Assembly (NCBI GenBank): GCA_029942205.1
Contig: JAOZTL010000033.1
Location: 1 to 12,388 of the forward strand
From: Bacteroidales bacterium
Lineage (GTDB): Bacteria; Bacteroidota; Bacteroidia; Bacteroidales; JAOZTL01
DNA length: 12,388 nt
Direction: 5' to 3'
The notes under the pieces are model-generated. The model saw nothing but the letters and a program-made list of their open reading frames with translations, made no database searches and was not told the origin of the DNA. Each line of letters begins with the position of its first letter. The stretch's first letter is position 1. Below are positions 6,316 through 12,388 of the stretch, piece after piece. The position numbers and the translations under genes are program-made.

Positions 6316-6355
6316 AATTATGTAGATTTTGACGATTATATGAGATACATAATTG
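6315..6355. repeat. 10-bp inverted repeat adjoining copy 5
   Basis: CAATTATGTA (6315-6324) and TACATAATTG (6346-6355) are perfect inverted arms around a 21-nt spacer. The left arm begins at the last base of repeat copy 5. No T-run follows, so it does not look like a terminator on the plus strand. Confidence 0.6.
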
Positions 6356-6399
6356 TATGGTGGTGTGTGAGCTTTTGATTTAGTTGGTATTACATGCGT

Positions 6400-6415
6400 G
6401 CATAAGCAACATTGA
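6400..6415 (+). repeat. Partial dispersed repeat, copy 6 (core only)
   Basis: GCATAAGCAACATTGA matches the core of the dispersed repeat, but no GAA/AAA-loop hairpin follows. It appears to be a decayed or truncated copy between the lipoprotein gene and accC. Confidence 0.5.
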
Positions 6416-6542
6416 GCCTGATATAAAAACTAAGCTAATTAAAAACAAAGTGCTTAGTAGATTTATTAATTGACTGATAACGAGGCTTTCATATTGGTAC
6501 TCTTTTGTAAATCAACTGCTTAGTGTCTTTCTAGACCGAACT

Positions 6543-6567
6543 CAACATTAAATAGCACAAAGTGCTT
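6543..6567 (+). repeat. Dispersed hairpin repeat, copy 7, alternative stem
   Basis: CAACATTAAAT leads into the hairpin AGCAC-AAA-GTGCT (6554-6566). The stem differs from AGGTC/GACCT on both arms yet still pairs perfectly, while loop and flanks are shared. The 5' half of the core is lost. It lies 61 bp before the accC ATG, same strand. Confidence 0.65.
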
Positions 6568-6628
6568 ATTTGAAATTTAATGCCTCAGAAAACTTAATTC
6601 CCAATTCTTTTGGGTTAAATTGATTATT

Positions 6629-7963
6629 ATGTTTAAAAAAATATTAATAGCGAATCGTGGTGAAATAGCCCTTCGTATTATTCGTACTTGTCGAGAAATG
6701 GGAATCCGTACTGTTGCCGTATATTCAACAGCAGATGCCGATAGCTTGCATGTACGTTTTGCCGATGAAGCAGTATGCATTGGTCCACCACCAAGTAACG
6801 AATCGTACCTGAAAATATCTGTAATTATTTCGGCTGCCGAAATTACCAACGCAGATGCCATTCATCCTGGATATGGTTTTTTGGCCGAAAATGCAAAATT
6901 TGCTAGAATTTGTGCAGATCATAACATCAAATTTATTGGACCCGAAGGCGATATGATCGATAAAATGGGAGACAAAGCAACCGCTAAAAAAACAATGAGA
7001 GCGGCAAATGTGCCTACAATCCCTGGATCTAAAGGTCTTATCGAGAGCTTTGAGGAAGGAATAGAATTATCCAAAGAAATAGGCTACCCTGTCATCATCA
7101 AAGCGACTGCTGGAGGTGGTGGTAAAGGAATGCGTGAGATTTGGAAAGAAGAGGATTTTGAAGATGCATGGGACTCAGCAAAGCAAGAATCTGCCGCTGC
7201 TTTCGGAAACGATGGCATGTACCTCGAAAAATTCATCGAAGACCCACGCCACATCGAAATTCAGATTATTGGAGACCAAGACGGCAATGCAGCACACTTG
7301 TCCGAAAGGGATTGCTCGATACAACGACGACACCAAAAGCTGGTAGAAGAAACACCATCGCCATTCATGACCGACGAGCTCCGCCAGAGAATGGGAGAAG
7401 CCGCCGTAAAAGCTGCTACTGCCATCAAATATGAAGGAGTAGGAACAGTAGAGTTTTTGGTAGACAAACACCGCAATTTCTATTTCATGGAAATGAATAC
7501 TCGTATTCAAGTAGAACACCCGATTACGGAAGAAGTAACTGGTTACGACTTGATTAGAGAACAAATAAAAATAGCTGCTGGTATACAGATTACAGGAACA
7601 AATTATTTTCCTAAAATGCATGCCATCGAATGTAGAATTAATGCCGAAGACGTGAAAAATAATTTCCGCCCATCGCCAGGGAAAATTGTTACCTTACACA
7701 CGCCTGGTGGACACGGTGTGCGTGTGGATACGCACGTGTATTCGGGATACAGAATACCCCCAAATTACGATTCGATGATTGCTAAGTTAATCACCATTGC
7801 GCAAACTCGTGAAGAGGCTATCGAGAAAATGACTCGTGCACTCGAAGAATTTGTCATCGAAGGGATACACACAACTATTCCGTTTCATAAAAAACTGATG
7901 CAGAACAAAGATTTCCGTGAAGGTAATTATACCACCAAATTTATGGAGGATTTTAAATACTAA
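6629..7963 (+). CDS. accC: Biotin carboxylase subunit of acetyl-CoA carboxylase
   Basis: AccC uses ATP and bicarbonate to carboxylate the biotin on AccB. The 444-residue protein is of normal length and has the three expected parts: biotin carboxylase N-domain (FKKILIANRGEIALRIIRTC, then HPGYGFLAEN at 79-88), ATP-grasp, and C-domain. Key residues are visible: Lys116, Lys158 and the glycine loop AGGGGKGM (161-168), Glu200 and His208, Lys237, and the metal/bicarbonate cluster MEMNTRIQVEHP with Glu288, Asn290, Arg292, Gln294 and Glu296. I start it at ATG 6629, which gives the standard MFKKILIANRGE; a TTG at 6620 would add three residues only. It is separated from accB by a lipoprotein gene and repeats. 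Its stop codon runs into repeat copy 9, and mnmH follows. Confidence 0.97.
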   Translation: MFKKILIANRGEIALRIIRTCREMGIRTVAVYSTADADSLHVRFADEAVCIGPPPSNESYLKISVIISAAEITNADAIHPGYGFLAENAKFARICADHNIKFIGPEGDMIDKMGDKATAKKTMRAANVPTIPGSKGLIESFEEGIELSKEIGYPVIIKATAGGGGKGMREIWKEEDFEDAWDSAKQESAAAFGNDGMYLEKFIEDPRHIEIQIIGDQDGNAAHLSERDCSIQRRHQKLVEETPSPFMTDELRQRMGEAAVKAATAIKYEGVGTVEFLVDKHRNFYFMEMNTRIQVEHPITEEVTGYDLIREQIKIAAGIQITGTNYFPKMHAIECRINAEDVKNNFRPSPGKIVTLHTPGGHGVRVDTHVYSGYRIPPNYDSMIAKLITIAQTREEAIEKMTRALEEFVIEGIHTTIPFHKKLMQNKDFREGNYTTKFMEDFKY

Positions 7964-7975
7964 GGTCGAAGATCT
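7963..7975 (+). repeat. Hairpin of dispersed repeat, copy 9, no core
   Basis: AGGTC-GAA-GATCT forms the same 5-bp stem and GAA loop with one G-T wobble in place of G-C. It starts on the last base of the accC stop codon and ends 27 bp before the mnmH ATG. The upstream core is missing because accC coding sequence lies there. It may be chance, but the 13-base match is close. Confidence 0.45.
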
Positions 7976-8002
7976 TTGACAAGAAAAGCTATAATTAAAC
8001 GT

Positions 8003-9022
8003 ATGAAAACAGTAGCAATATCCGAATTTTTGCAGCTAGCACACAGGTATCCAGTGGTAGATGTACGTACAGTTGCTGAGTTTGACCAAGGGCACATTCC
8101 TGATGCTTTCAATATTGCATTGTTTAGTAATAAGGAACGTGCCAAAGTGGGAACAGCATACAAAAAACAAAGCAAAGAGGCTGCCATAGAATTGGGACTT
8201 GCTTTTGTTGGGAAAAATCTTGTCAGATTTGTACGACAAGCAAAAAAAATAGCTGTCGATAAAACCATTTTGCTCCATTGCTGGCGTGGAGGAATGCGCT
8301 CGGCAAGCATGGGATGGTTATTTGAAACAGCAGGACTCAAAATTATCCTTTTGGAAGGTGGCTACAAAGCCTATCGTACCTATATTCGTGAAGCATTTGA
8401 CAAAGCGCAGCGTATTCTTATCCTTAGTGGTAGTACGGGGTCGGGCAAAACCGACATTCTACATATTTTAGACCAAAACAACCAACAAGTCATTGACTTA
8501 GAAGGGCTGGCAAACCATAAAGGCTCGGCTTTTGGAGCTATTGGGCAACGAGAGCAAGGAAGCAGCGAACAGTTTGAAAACAACTTAGCAGCTCAATGGC
8601 TCAAGCTCGATATGACCAAGCCCATTTGGTTAGAAGACGAAAGCCGTTCGCTCGGACGACTCAGCATTCCCGATAACTTGTACAAAAAAATGAGACAAGC
8701 AGAAGTTATTTGTCTCCATATTCCTAAAAAAATACGTGAAAAACGGCTCGTGAAAGAATATGCCGATTTGGACAAAGAAGAATTAAGAAGTGCATTGCTA
8801 CGGATAGAGAAAAAACTTGGAGGAAAAGAAACGAAAGATGCCCTTGAAGCCCTCGATAAGGATGATTTTTTATTGGTTGCCGATGTCAGTTTGAGCTATT
8901 ATGATAAAGCTTACGAAAAAGGACTTTCTAAACGAAACGCTGACAGTGTGATAAACATTGAGCTTTTGGATGATAAGCCCACCGAAACGGCAGAGCAACT
9001 AGTTCGTGATTTGGCTCTTTGA
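8003..9022 (+). CDS. mnmH: tRNA 2-selenouridine synthase (MnmH/SelU)
   Basis: MnmH replaces sulfur by selenium in 2-thiouridine at the wobble position of certain tRNAs, through a geranylated intermediate, using selenophosphate from SelD. The 339-residue product has an N-terminal rhodanese domain (about 1-130) with VVDVRTVAEFDQGHIPDAFN and the active-site loop HCWRGGMRS (Cys93). A P-loop domain follows with Walker A GSTGSGKT at 143-150 and the family segments DLEGLANHKGSAFG and EDESRSLG. I chose ATG 8003; a TTG at 7976 would extend it by nine residues coded inside repeat copy 9 and its 3' flank. It follows accC by 39 bp on the same strand and may be cotranscribed. No selD is in the window. Length is close to that of E. 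coli MnmH (364). Confidence 0.93.
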   Translation: MKTVAISEFLQLAHRYPVVDVRTVAEFDQGHIPDAFNIALFSNKERAKVGTAYKKQSKEAAIELGLAFVGKNLVRFVRQAKKIAVDKTILLHCWRGGMRSASMGWLFETAGLKIILLEGGYKAYRTYIREAFDKAQRILILSGSTGSGKTDILHILDQNNQQVIDLEGLANHKGSAFGAIGQREQGSSEQFENNLAAQWLKLDMTKPIWLEDESRSLGRLSIPDNLYKKMRQAEVICLHIPKKIREKRLVKEYADLDKEELRSALLRIEKKLGGKETKDALEALDKDDFLLVADVSLSYYDKAYEKGLSKRNADSVINIELLDDKPTETAEQLVRDLAL

Positions 9023-9098
9023 TTGAGGGTTTGTTGTAATTTTTTTCATTAAAAAACGTTATCTTACTCAGACCGCAATTCATTTAAAAAACTAGCAC

Positions 9099-9848
9099 AT
9101 GCGCACTTTCTTGTTATCAATCATTATTATTTTCTTAGCAAGCAACCTGTTTGCACAAAAAGTTTTCCAATCAGGCGAAGAACTCAAATACGAAATGGCC
9201 TACGGCTGGATCACAGGCGGAACTGCCGTGCTGAAGATCAAAAAAATAAGCTACAAAAATAAACTGGTTTTTCACGTGAAAGCCGTTGGGAAAACAGTAG
9301 GTGTAGCCGATAAATTGTATAGAGTATACGATATTTATGAGAGCTATTTCGATATAGAAACCATGAAGCCCTACAAATCCATCCGTAACATCAGCGAAGA
9401 GGATTACCGATGGTACAACGAAGTGCGGTTTTTATATCCCAAAAACGAAATTATCAGCAAACGGTCGGGGCGTAAGAAAGTAAAAGCAAATACCTTTGAT
9501 GTTATTTCTGCATTTTATTACTTGCGACAATACAACTTCTCTAAACTCAAGAAAGGAGACATCATCCGTATCAGAACCTACTTTACGGATAAGCCTTTTG
9601 AGCTAGTCATTCGGTTCAAAGGATACGAAACCATCAAACTCGACATTGGGAAAATAAAGTGTCTGAAGTTTTCGCCTTTGGTAGAAAAAGGTACTTTTGA
9701 AGATGAAGAGGCTCTTGATATATGGATTTCTGCCGATAAGAACCACGTGCCTGTACGGGCTAAAGTCGGTTTTTTCGTAGGCTCGTTCACTGGAGACCTC
9801 GTCAGCTACGCTGGCTTGAAATATCCCTTAGCGATTATTAAAAAATAA
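9099..9848 (+). CDS. Secreted DUF3108 family protein
   Basis: This 249-residue protein begins with a Sec signal peptide (MRTFLLSIIIIFLASNLFAQ, cleavage probably after the Ala-Gln near residue 20) without a lipobox, so it is likely periplasmic. The mature part matches my memory of DUF3108: an opening GEELKYEMAYGWITGGTAVLKIKK, then the segment KTVGVADKLYRVYDIYESYFD, and later FDVISAFYYLRQY and ALDIWISADKNHVPVRAKV near the end. DUF3108 is a beta-rich family of unknown function found mostly in Gram-negative bacteria. It follows mnmH by 76 bp; TTTGTTG at 9030-9036 with a poor TATCTT box at 9060-9065 might be a promoter. efp follows with its own promoter. No catalytic residues can be named. Confidence 0.85.
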   Translation: MRTFLLSIIIIFLASNLFAQKVFQSGEELKYEMAYGWITGGTAVLKIKKISYKNKLVFHVKAVGKTVGVADKLYRVYDIYESYFDIETMKPYKSIRNISEEDYRWYNEVRFLYPKNEIISKRSGRKKVKANTFDVISAFYYLRQYNFSKLKKGDIIRIRTYFTDKPFELVIRFKGYETIKLDIGKIKCLKFSPLVEKGTFEDEEALDIWISADKNHVPVRAKVGFFVGSFTGDLVSYAGLKYPLAIIKK

Positions 9849-9860
9849 GAATATCGAAGG

Positions 9861-9892
9861 TTGTATTAATTAAATAGAAATACGTACTTTTG
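9861..9892 (+). promoter_or_regulatory. Bacteroidota-type promoter for efp
   Basis: TTG at 9861-9863 is followed after 21 bp by TACTTTTG at 9885-9892, an exact TAnnTTTG. The transcript would start near 9899 and have a leader of about 110 nt that contains repeat copy 8. This is the second-best promoter in the window. Confidence 0.6.
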
Positions 9893-9959
9893 CAGATAAG
9901 TAGTTTTACAAAAAAAACAATCGTTAGGTATGCACAATTTGCTGATTGAGTAAATAAAA

Positions 9960-9991
9960 GCATAAGTAACAATAAATAGCACGAAGTGCTT
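9960..9991 (+). repeat. Dispersed hairpin repeat, copy 8, alternative stem
   Basis: The core GCATAAGTAACAATAA is followed by ATAGCAC-GAA-GTGCTT (stem 9978-9990). Core and GAA loop match copies 1-5, but the stem is the AGCAC/GTGCT version. It ends 16 bp before the efp ATG, in the efp leader and on the same strand. Confidence 0.75.
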
Positions 9992-10007
9992 CATTAACAA
10001 ACAAATT

Positions 10008-10577
10008 ATGGCAACAACCTCAGATTTTAAAAATGGATTATGTATCGAATATAACCATGGACTCTATACCATTGTTGGATTTCAGCACGTAAAACCTGGC
10101 AAAGGTGCAGCTTTTGTTCGTACAAAGTTGAAAAACTTAAGCACAGGCAAAGTGATAGACAACACCTTCAATGCTGGTGTGAAGATAGATGTAGCTAGAG
10201 TAGAGCGTAGAGCATACCAGTTTTTATACGACGACGACATGGGATACCACTTTATGCACACCGAAACCTTCGAGCAAATTCCGATTGAAAAACATCTGAT
10301 CAATGCACCCGACCTTCTCAAAGAAGGACAAAACGTAGAAATATTATACCATGCCGACAAAGATTTACCGCTTTCTTGCGACTTGCCTGCTTTCGTGATG
10401 ATGGAAATTACCTATACCGAGCCTGGCGTACGTGGCGATACTTCTTCCACTAGCTCTTTGAAACCAGCTACGGTAGAGACAGGTGCAACCATAAACGTAC
10501 CTTTGTTTATCAATACTGGAGACCTAATTAAGATAGACACTCGTACACATTCATATTCTGAACGAGTAAAAAGATAA
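10008..10577 (+). CDS. efp: Translation elongation factor P
   Basis: EF-P enters the ribosomal E site and relieves stalling at polyproline stretches. The 189-residue protein has the three-domain length of the family. Domain I has NGLCIEYNHGLYTIVGFQHVKPGKGAAFVR with Lys32 at the tip of the loop, the residue modified by beta-lysylation in bacteria with EpmA/EpmB; the PGKG context fits that type, but no modification gene is in view. Domain II is seen in YQFLYDDDMGYHFMHTETFEQ. Domain III ends GDLIKIDTRTHSYSERVKR, the usual EF-P finish with the conserved Asp-Thr-Arg-Thr. It has its own promoter, a leader with repeat copy 8, and an intrinsic terminator after the stop, so it is likely monocistronic. 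Confidence 0.96.
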   Translation: MATTSDFKNGLCIEYNHGLYTIVGFQHVKPGKGAAFVRTKLKNLSTGKVIDNTFNAGVKIDVARVERRAYQFLYDDDMGYHFMHTETFEQIPIEKHLINAPDLLKEGQNVEILYHADKDLPLSCDLPAFVMMEITYTEPGVRGDTSSTSSLKPATVETGATINVPLFINTGDLIKIDTRTHSYSERVKR

Positions 10578-10587
10578 ATAATAACCG

Positions 10588-10616
10588 AAAAGAATGCTTT
10601 TTAGGCATTCTTTTTG
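10588..10616 (+). terminator. Intrinsic terminator after efp
   Basis: AAAAGAATGC (10588-10597) pairs with GCATTCTTTT (10605-10614), a perfect 10-bp stem around a 7-nt loop, with the T-tract built into the 3' arm. It begins 10 bp after the efp stop. The ATG inside its 5' arm is the first in-frame start of the next reading frame, but is unlikely to be used. Confidence 0.75.
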
Positions 10617-10644
10617 TCGTATTGGTTTTAATAACATAAAACCC

Positions 10645-11874
10645 ATGACCCAAAAAGCCTCATTAAAACGCTTACAGTTTTGTAATTTCAAGCTGGATGC
10701 CTTACTCGAAGTAACTCAATCGATAAATCGTAACTTGTCGATAGACAATCTATTGGACGACTACGAGGAATTGTTGCGTAAACAATTGAACATAGGAAAA
10801 GTCCTTATTCTTGTCAAGTCGGCAAGGTGGCAGAAGATTCTTATTTCTGGTTTAGATTGGACAGAAGTAGGTAATATTGATGCCGAAAGAGATTTGGTAC
10901 AGTTTCGTGAAATTATAACCGTGCCATCCACCAATAACAAATGCCTACGCTCGTTTGACGTTATTATCCCCGTTTTTCATAAACAAAAACCACTGGCTTA
11001 TGTCCTAATCGGCGACATTGAGGAAGAGAAAGAAGGCGTTAGTCCTACCATCAAGCACCTGCATTTTATTCAGACGCTTACCAACATTGTAGTGGTGGCA
11101 ATAGAAAATAAGCGGCTATTTGTGGAGAACCTGAAAAAAGAACGCCTCGATAAGGAAATGGAACTTGCCTCTAAGATGCAAGCCATGCTTGTACCGCAAT
11201 CGTTACAAACCAGAAAAGAGAAATTTATTCGTTTCGAAGGCTTTTATTTGCCGCATGGCGAGATTGGCGGCGATTACTACGATTTTCTCACACTGGGCGA
11301 AAACGAATACGGATTTTGTGTTGCCGATGTCTCGGGAAAAGGTATTTCGGCAGCATTGCTGATGTCTAACTTTCAGGCAAACTTAAAAGCATTATTCTCC
11401 TCTGAAATTAATCTATCCGATTTGCTCATGCTCCTCAACGAGCGTGTGATGGAGAATGCCAATGGCGAAAAGTTCATCACCTTATTCATTGCTAAGTATA
11501 GCCATCACACCAAAAGCTTGCGATACATCAACGCTGGGCACAATCCGCCTATTTTGTATGATAAAAACAAACAAGAAATAACTTACTTGAAAGACGGTTG
11601 TGTTGGATTGGGAATATTGGACATGATACCGATGATTACCGAAGGCGAAATATACATCGATAATCCATCCAAATTGCTTTGTTTTACCGATGGGCTGGTG
11701 GAAACCAATTATGGCGAAAATATCGATGAAGTGTTGCAAAAAGTAAAAGATACATTTAGTACCGATGCTGCAATTGACGAATCCATACAAGATATTATTC
11801 AGAAATTAGACATCCGCAAGGAGAACCAAAACTTCTTTGACGACATTGCCATACTGGGTGTCGATTTTTTATAA
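10645..11874 (+). CDS. GAF-PP2C (SpoIIE-type) serine phosphatase
   Basis: This is probably a soluble protein phosphatase of the SpoIIE/RsbU group, which dephosphorylates anti-sigma-antagonist proteins or other signalling partners. The 409-residue product has a GAF-like sensor region (about 20-155), a charged helical linker (about 153-190, ending in ASKMQAMLVPQSL, the typical entry to the phosphatase), and the PP2C domain. Metal and core motifs are visible: GEIGGDYYDF (Asp210, Asp213), VADVSGKGISAALLMS (Asp228), AGHNPPILY (297-305) and CFTDGLVE (Asp349). I start it at ATG 10645; the frame is open back to ATG 10594, but that lies in the efp terminator and adds 17 unlike residues. No sigma-factor or antagonist gene is in the window, so the target is unknown. 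It converges on the minus-strand GTPase gene with a 6-bp overlap. Confidence 0.9.
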   Translation: MTQKASLKRLQFCNFKLDALLEVTQSINRNLSIDNLLDDYEELLRKQLNIGKVLILVKSARWQKILISGLDWTEVGNIDAERDLVQFREIITVPSTNNKCLRSFDVIIPVFHKQKPLAYVLIGDIEEEKEGVSPTIKHLHFIQTLTNIVVVAIENKRLFVENLKKERLDKEMELASKMQAMLVPQSLQTRKEKFIRFEGFYLPHGEIGGDYYDFLTLGENEYGFCVADVSGKGISAALLMSNFQANLKALFSSEINLSDLLMLLNERVMENANGEKFITLFIAKYSHHTKSLRYINAGHNPPILYDKNKQEITYLKDGCVGLGILDMIPMITEGEIYIDNPSKLLCFTDGLVETNYGENIDEVLQKVKDTFSTDAAIDESIQDIIQKLDIRKENQNFFDDIAILGVDFL

Positions 11875-12388
11875 TTGCCAATCATTACTTTTGAATGCTC
11901 CACGAGCGTGAAGAATCCATTGACTCTCGTCGAGTGGACTTACGCCTTTGTAGGCACATGTTTGTCCTTGTGCTGGACTGCATAGCTGATAACCACCAAA
12001 CGAAAACCTAACTTTCCCCTTTCCATTAGTTAATGAGGACAAACGAATACCAAAATGCATCGATTCGGCTACTGGTACGCTACCTGTGAGTATAAATGAG
12101 CCATCGGTAAAACTTGGATTGGTAAACACACCACGCATTTGGGTCAATTCGCCAGCTATTTTGCCCAGAAACTCTTCAGGTGCACGAATATTAAATTTCT
12201 GTACAGGTTCGAGTAAATCCGTGCCGCTATTTTGTAATGCACGGAGTATTCCCATCGGAGTTGCTACTACGAAGTCCCCTGGATTGGAATGAATGGTGTG
12301 CTCTTCGCCCTCCAGTAAAGTTATCTTTAGGTCGTCTACTTGCCAGCCTTGTATGCCTTGTTTTAGTACTTTAGGGATGGTGCGTTCA
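11869..12388 (-). CDS. TetM/TetQ-like ribosomal-protection GTPase, C-terminal part
   Basis: The visible 172 residues are the end of an EF-G-type translational GTPase. The frame is open to the window edge, so the GTPase domain and start lie outside. The part seen covers the end of domain IV (QGIQGWQVDDLKITL, then HSNPGDFVVATPMGILRALQNSGTDLLEPVQKFNIRAPEEFL) and the domain V fold, with ILTGSVPVAES and LTNGKGKVRFSFGGYQ. This pattern, notably PxDF/PGDF-AxP-x-LxxALxxxGTxLLEP-xxF-I-AP, follows Tet(M)/Tet(Q) proteins, which remove tetracycline from the ribosome, more than true EF-G. The C-terminal end (SPLDESQWILHARGAFKSNDWQL) differs from what I recall of Tet(M), so it may be a chromosomal relative without resistance function. 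The stop overlaps the phosphatase gene by 6 bp, leaving no room for a separate terminator. Confidence 0.85.
   Translation of the reverse strand, partial: ERTIPKVLKQGIQGWQVDDLKITLLEGEEHTIHSNPGDFVVATPMGILRALQNSGTDLLEPVQKFNIRAPEEFLGKIAGELTQMRGVFTNPSFTDGSFILTGSVPVAESMHFGIRLSSLTNGKGKVRFSFGGYQLCSPAQGQTCAYKGVSPLDESQWILHARGAFKSNDWQL

Larger units (their letters stand above)
6286..6628. other. Non-coding interval between lipoprotein gene and accC
   Basis: No credible gene is seen in these 343 bp on either strand. It holds most of repeat copy 5, a 10-bp inverted repeat (6315-6355), the partial copy 6 (6400-6415) and copy 7 (6543-6567). No exact TAnnTTTG promoter box is present; TAGATTTTG at 6323-6331 is one base too long. 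How accC is transcribed is therefore unclear from sequence. Confidence 0.6.

Noticed and set aside
7175..7621. 148-codon open frame antisense to accC
   Set aside because: It is a shadow of the accC coding strand with no recognisable motif or promoter.

Overview
The window looks like chromosomal DNA of a low-GC member of the phylum Bacteroidota (class not determined). Three things point there. Promoter-like sites match the Bacteroidota pattern TTTG/TTG plus TAnnTTTG, and strong Shine-Dalgarno sites are absent. Ribosomal protein S16 carries the long charged C-terminal tail common in the phylum. The gene order DUF177-rpmF-fabH-accB-(...)-accC is also typical. Every intact gene except one small lipoprotein looks like ordinary housekeeping.

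Layout. Positions 2-1267 hold the 3' part of a polysaccharide flippase (Wzx/MOP type). A good promoter then drives rpsP and the overlapping rimM, followed by a single-cluster ferredoxin. A second promoter precedes a DUF177 (YceD-like) gene and rpmF. After rpmF lies a 327-bp gap with a long-loop hairpin followed by T-runs, then a promoter and fabH, then accB. accB and accC, the two subunits of the biotin carboxylase half of acetyl-CoA carboxylase, are normally neighbours but are about 1.06 kb apart here, separated by a small lipoprotein gene. Next come a tRNA 2-selenouridine synthase (mnmH/selU), a secreted DUF3108 protein, efp with its own promoter and terminator, and a GAF-SpoIIE/PP2C phosphatase. 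On the minus strand at the right edge is the C-terminal part of a TetM-like translational GTPase. It converges on the phosphatase gene and overlaps it by 6 bp.

How they work together. fabH, accB and accC supply malonyl-CoA and start type II fatty acid synthesis. rpsP, rimM, rpmF, DUF177, efp, mnmH and the TetM-like factor all concern the ribosome or decoding. The phosphatase is a probable partner-switching or stress-signalling output.

The most interesting feature is a family of short dispersed repeats (about 31-33 bp, roughly nine full or partial copies). The repeat is a core GCGTAAGCAACATCAA followed by a 5-bp hairpin with a GAA or AAA loop. Two stem versions occur, AGGTC/GACCT and AGCAC/GTGCT, so both arms changed together while the loop and flanks stayed similar. 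This is what selection on a folded RNA or single-stranded DNA would produce. Copies cluster 7-62 bp upstream of the starts of fabH, the lipoprotein gene, accC, mnmH and efp. Two copies in opposite orientation bracket the lipoprotein gene, as if it were a small mobile cassette inserted between accB and accC. I do not recognise this repeat family as a named one.
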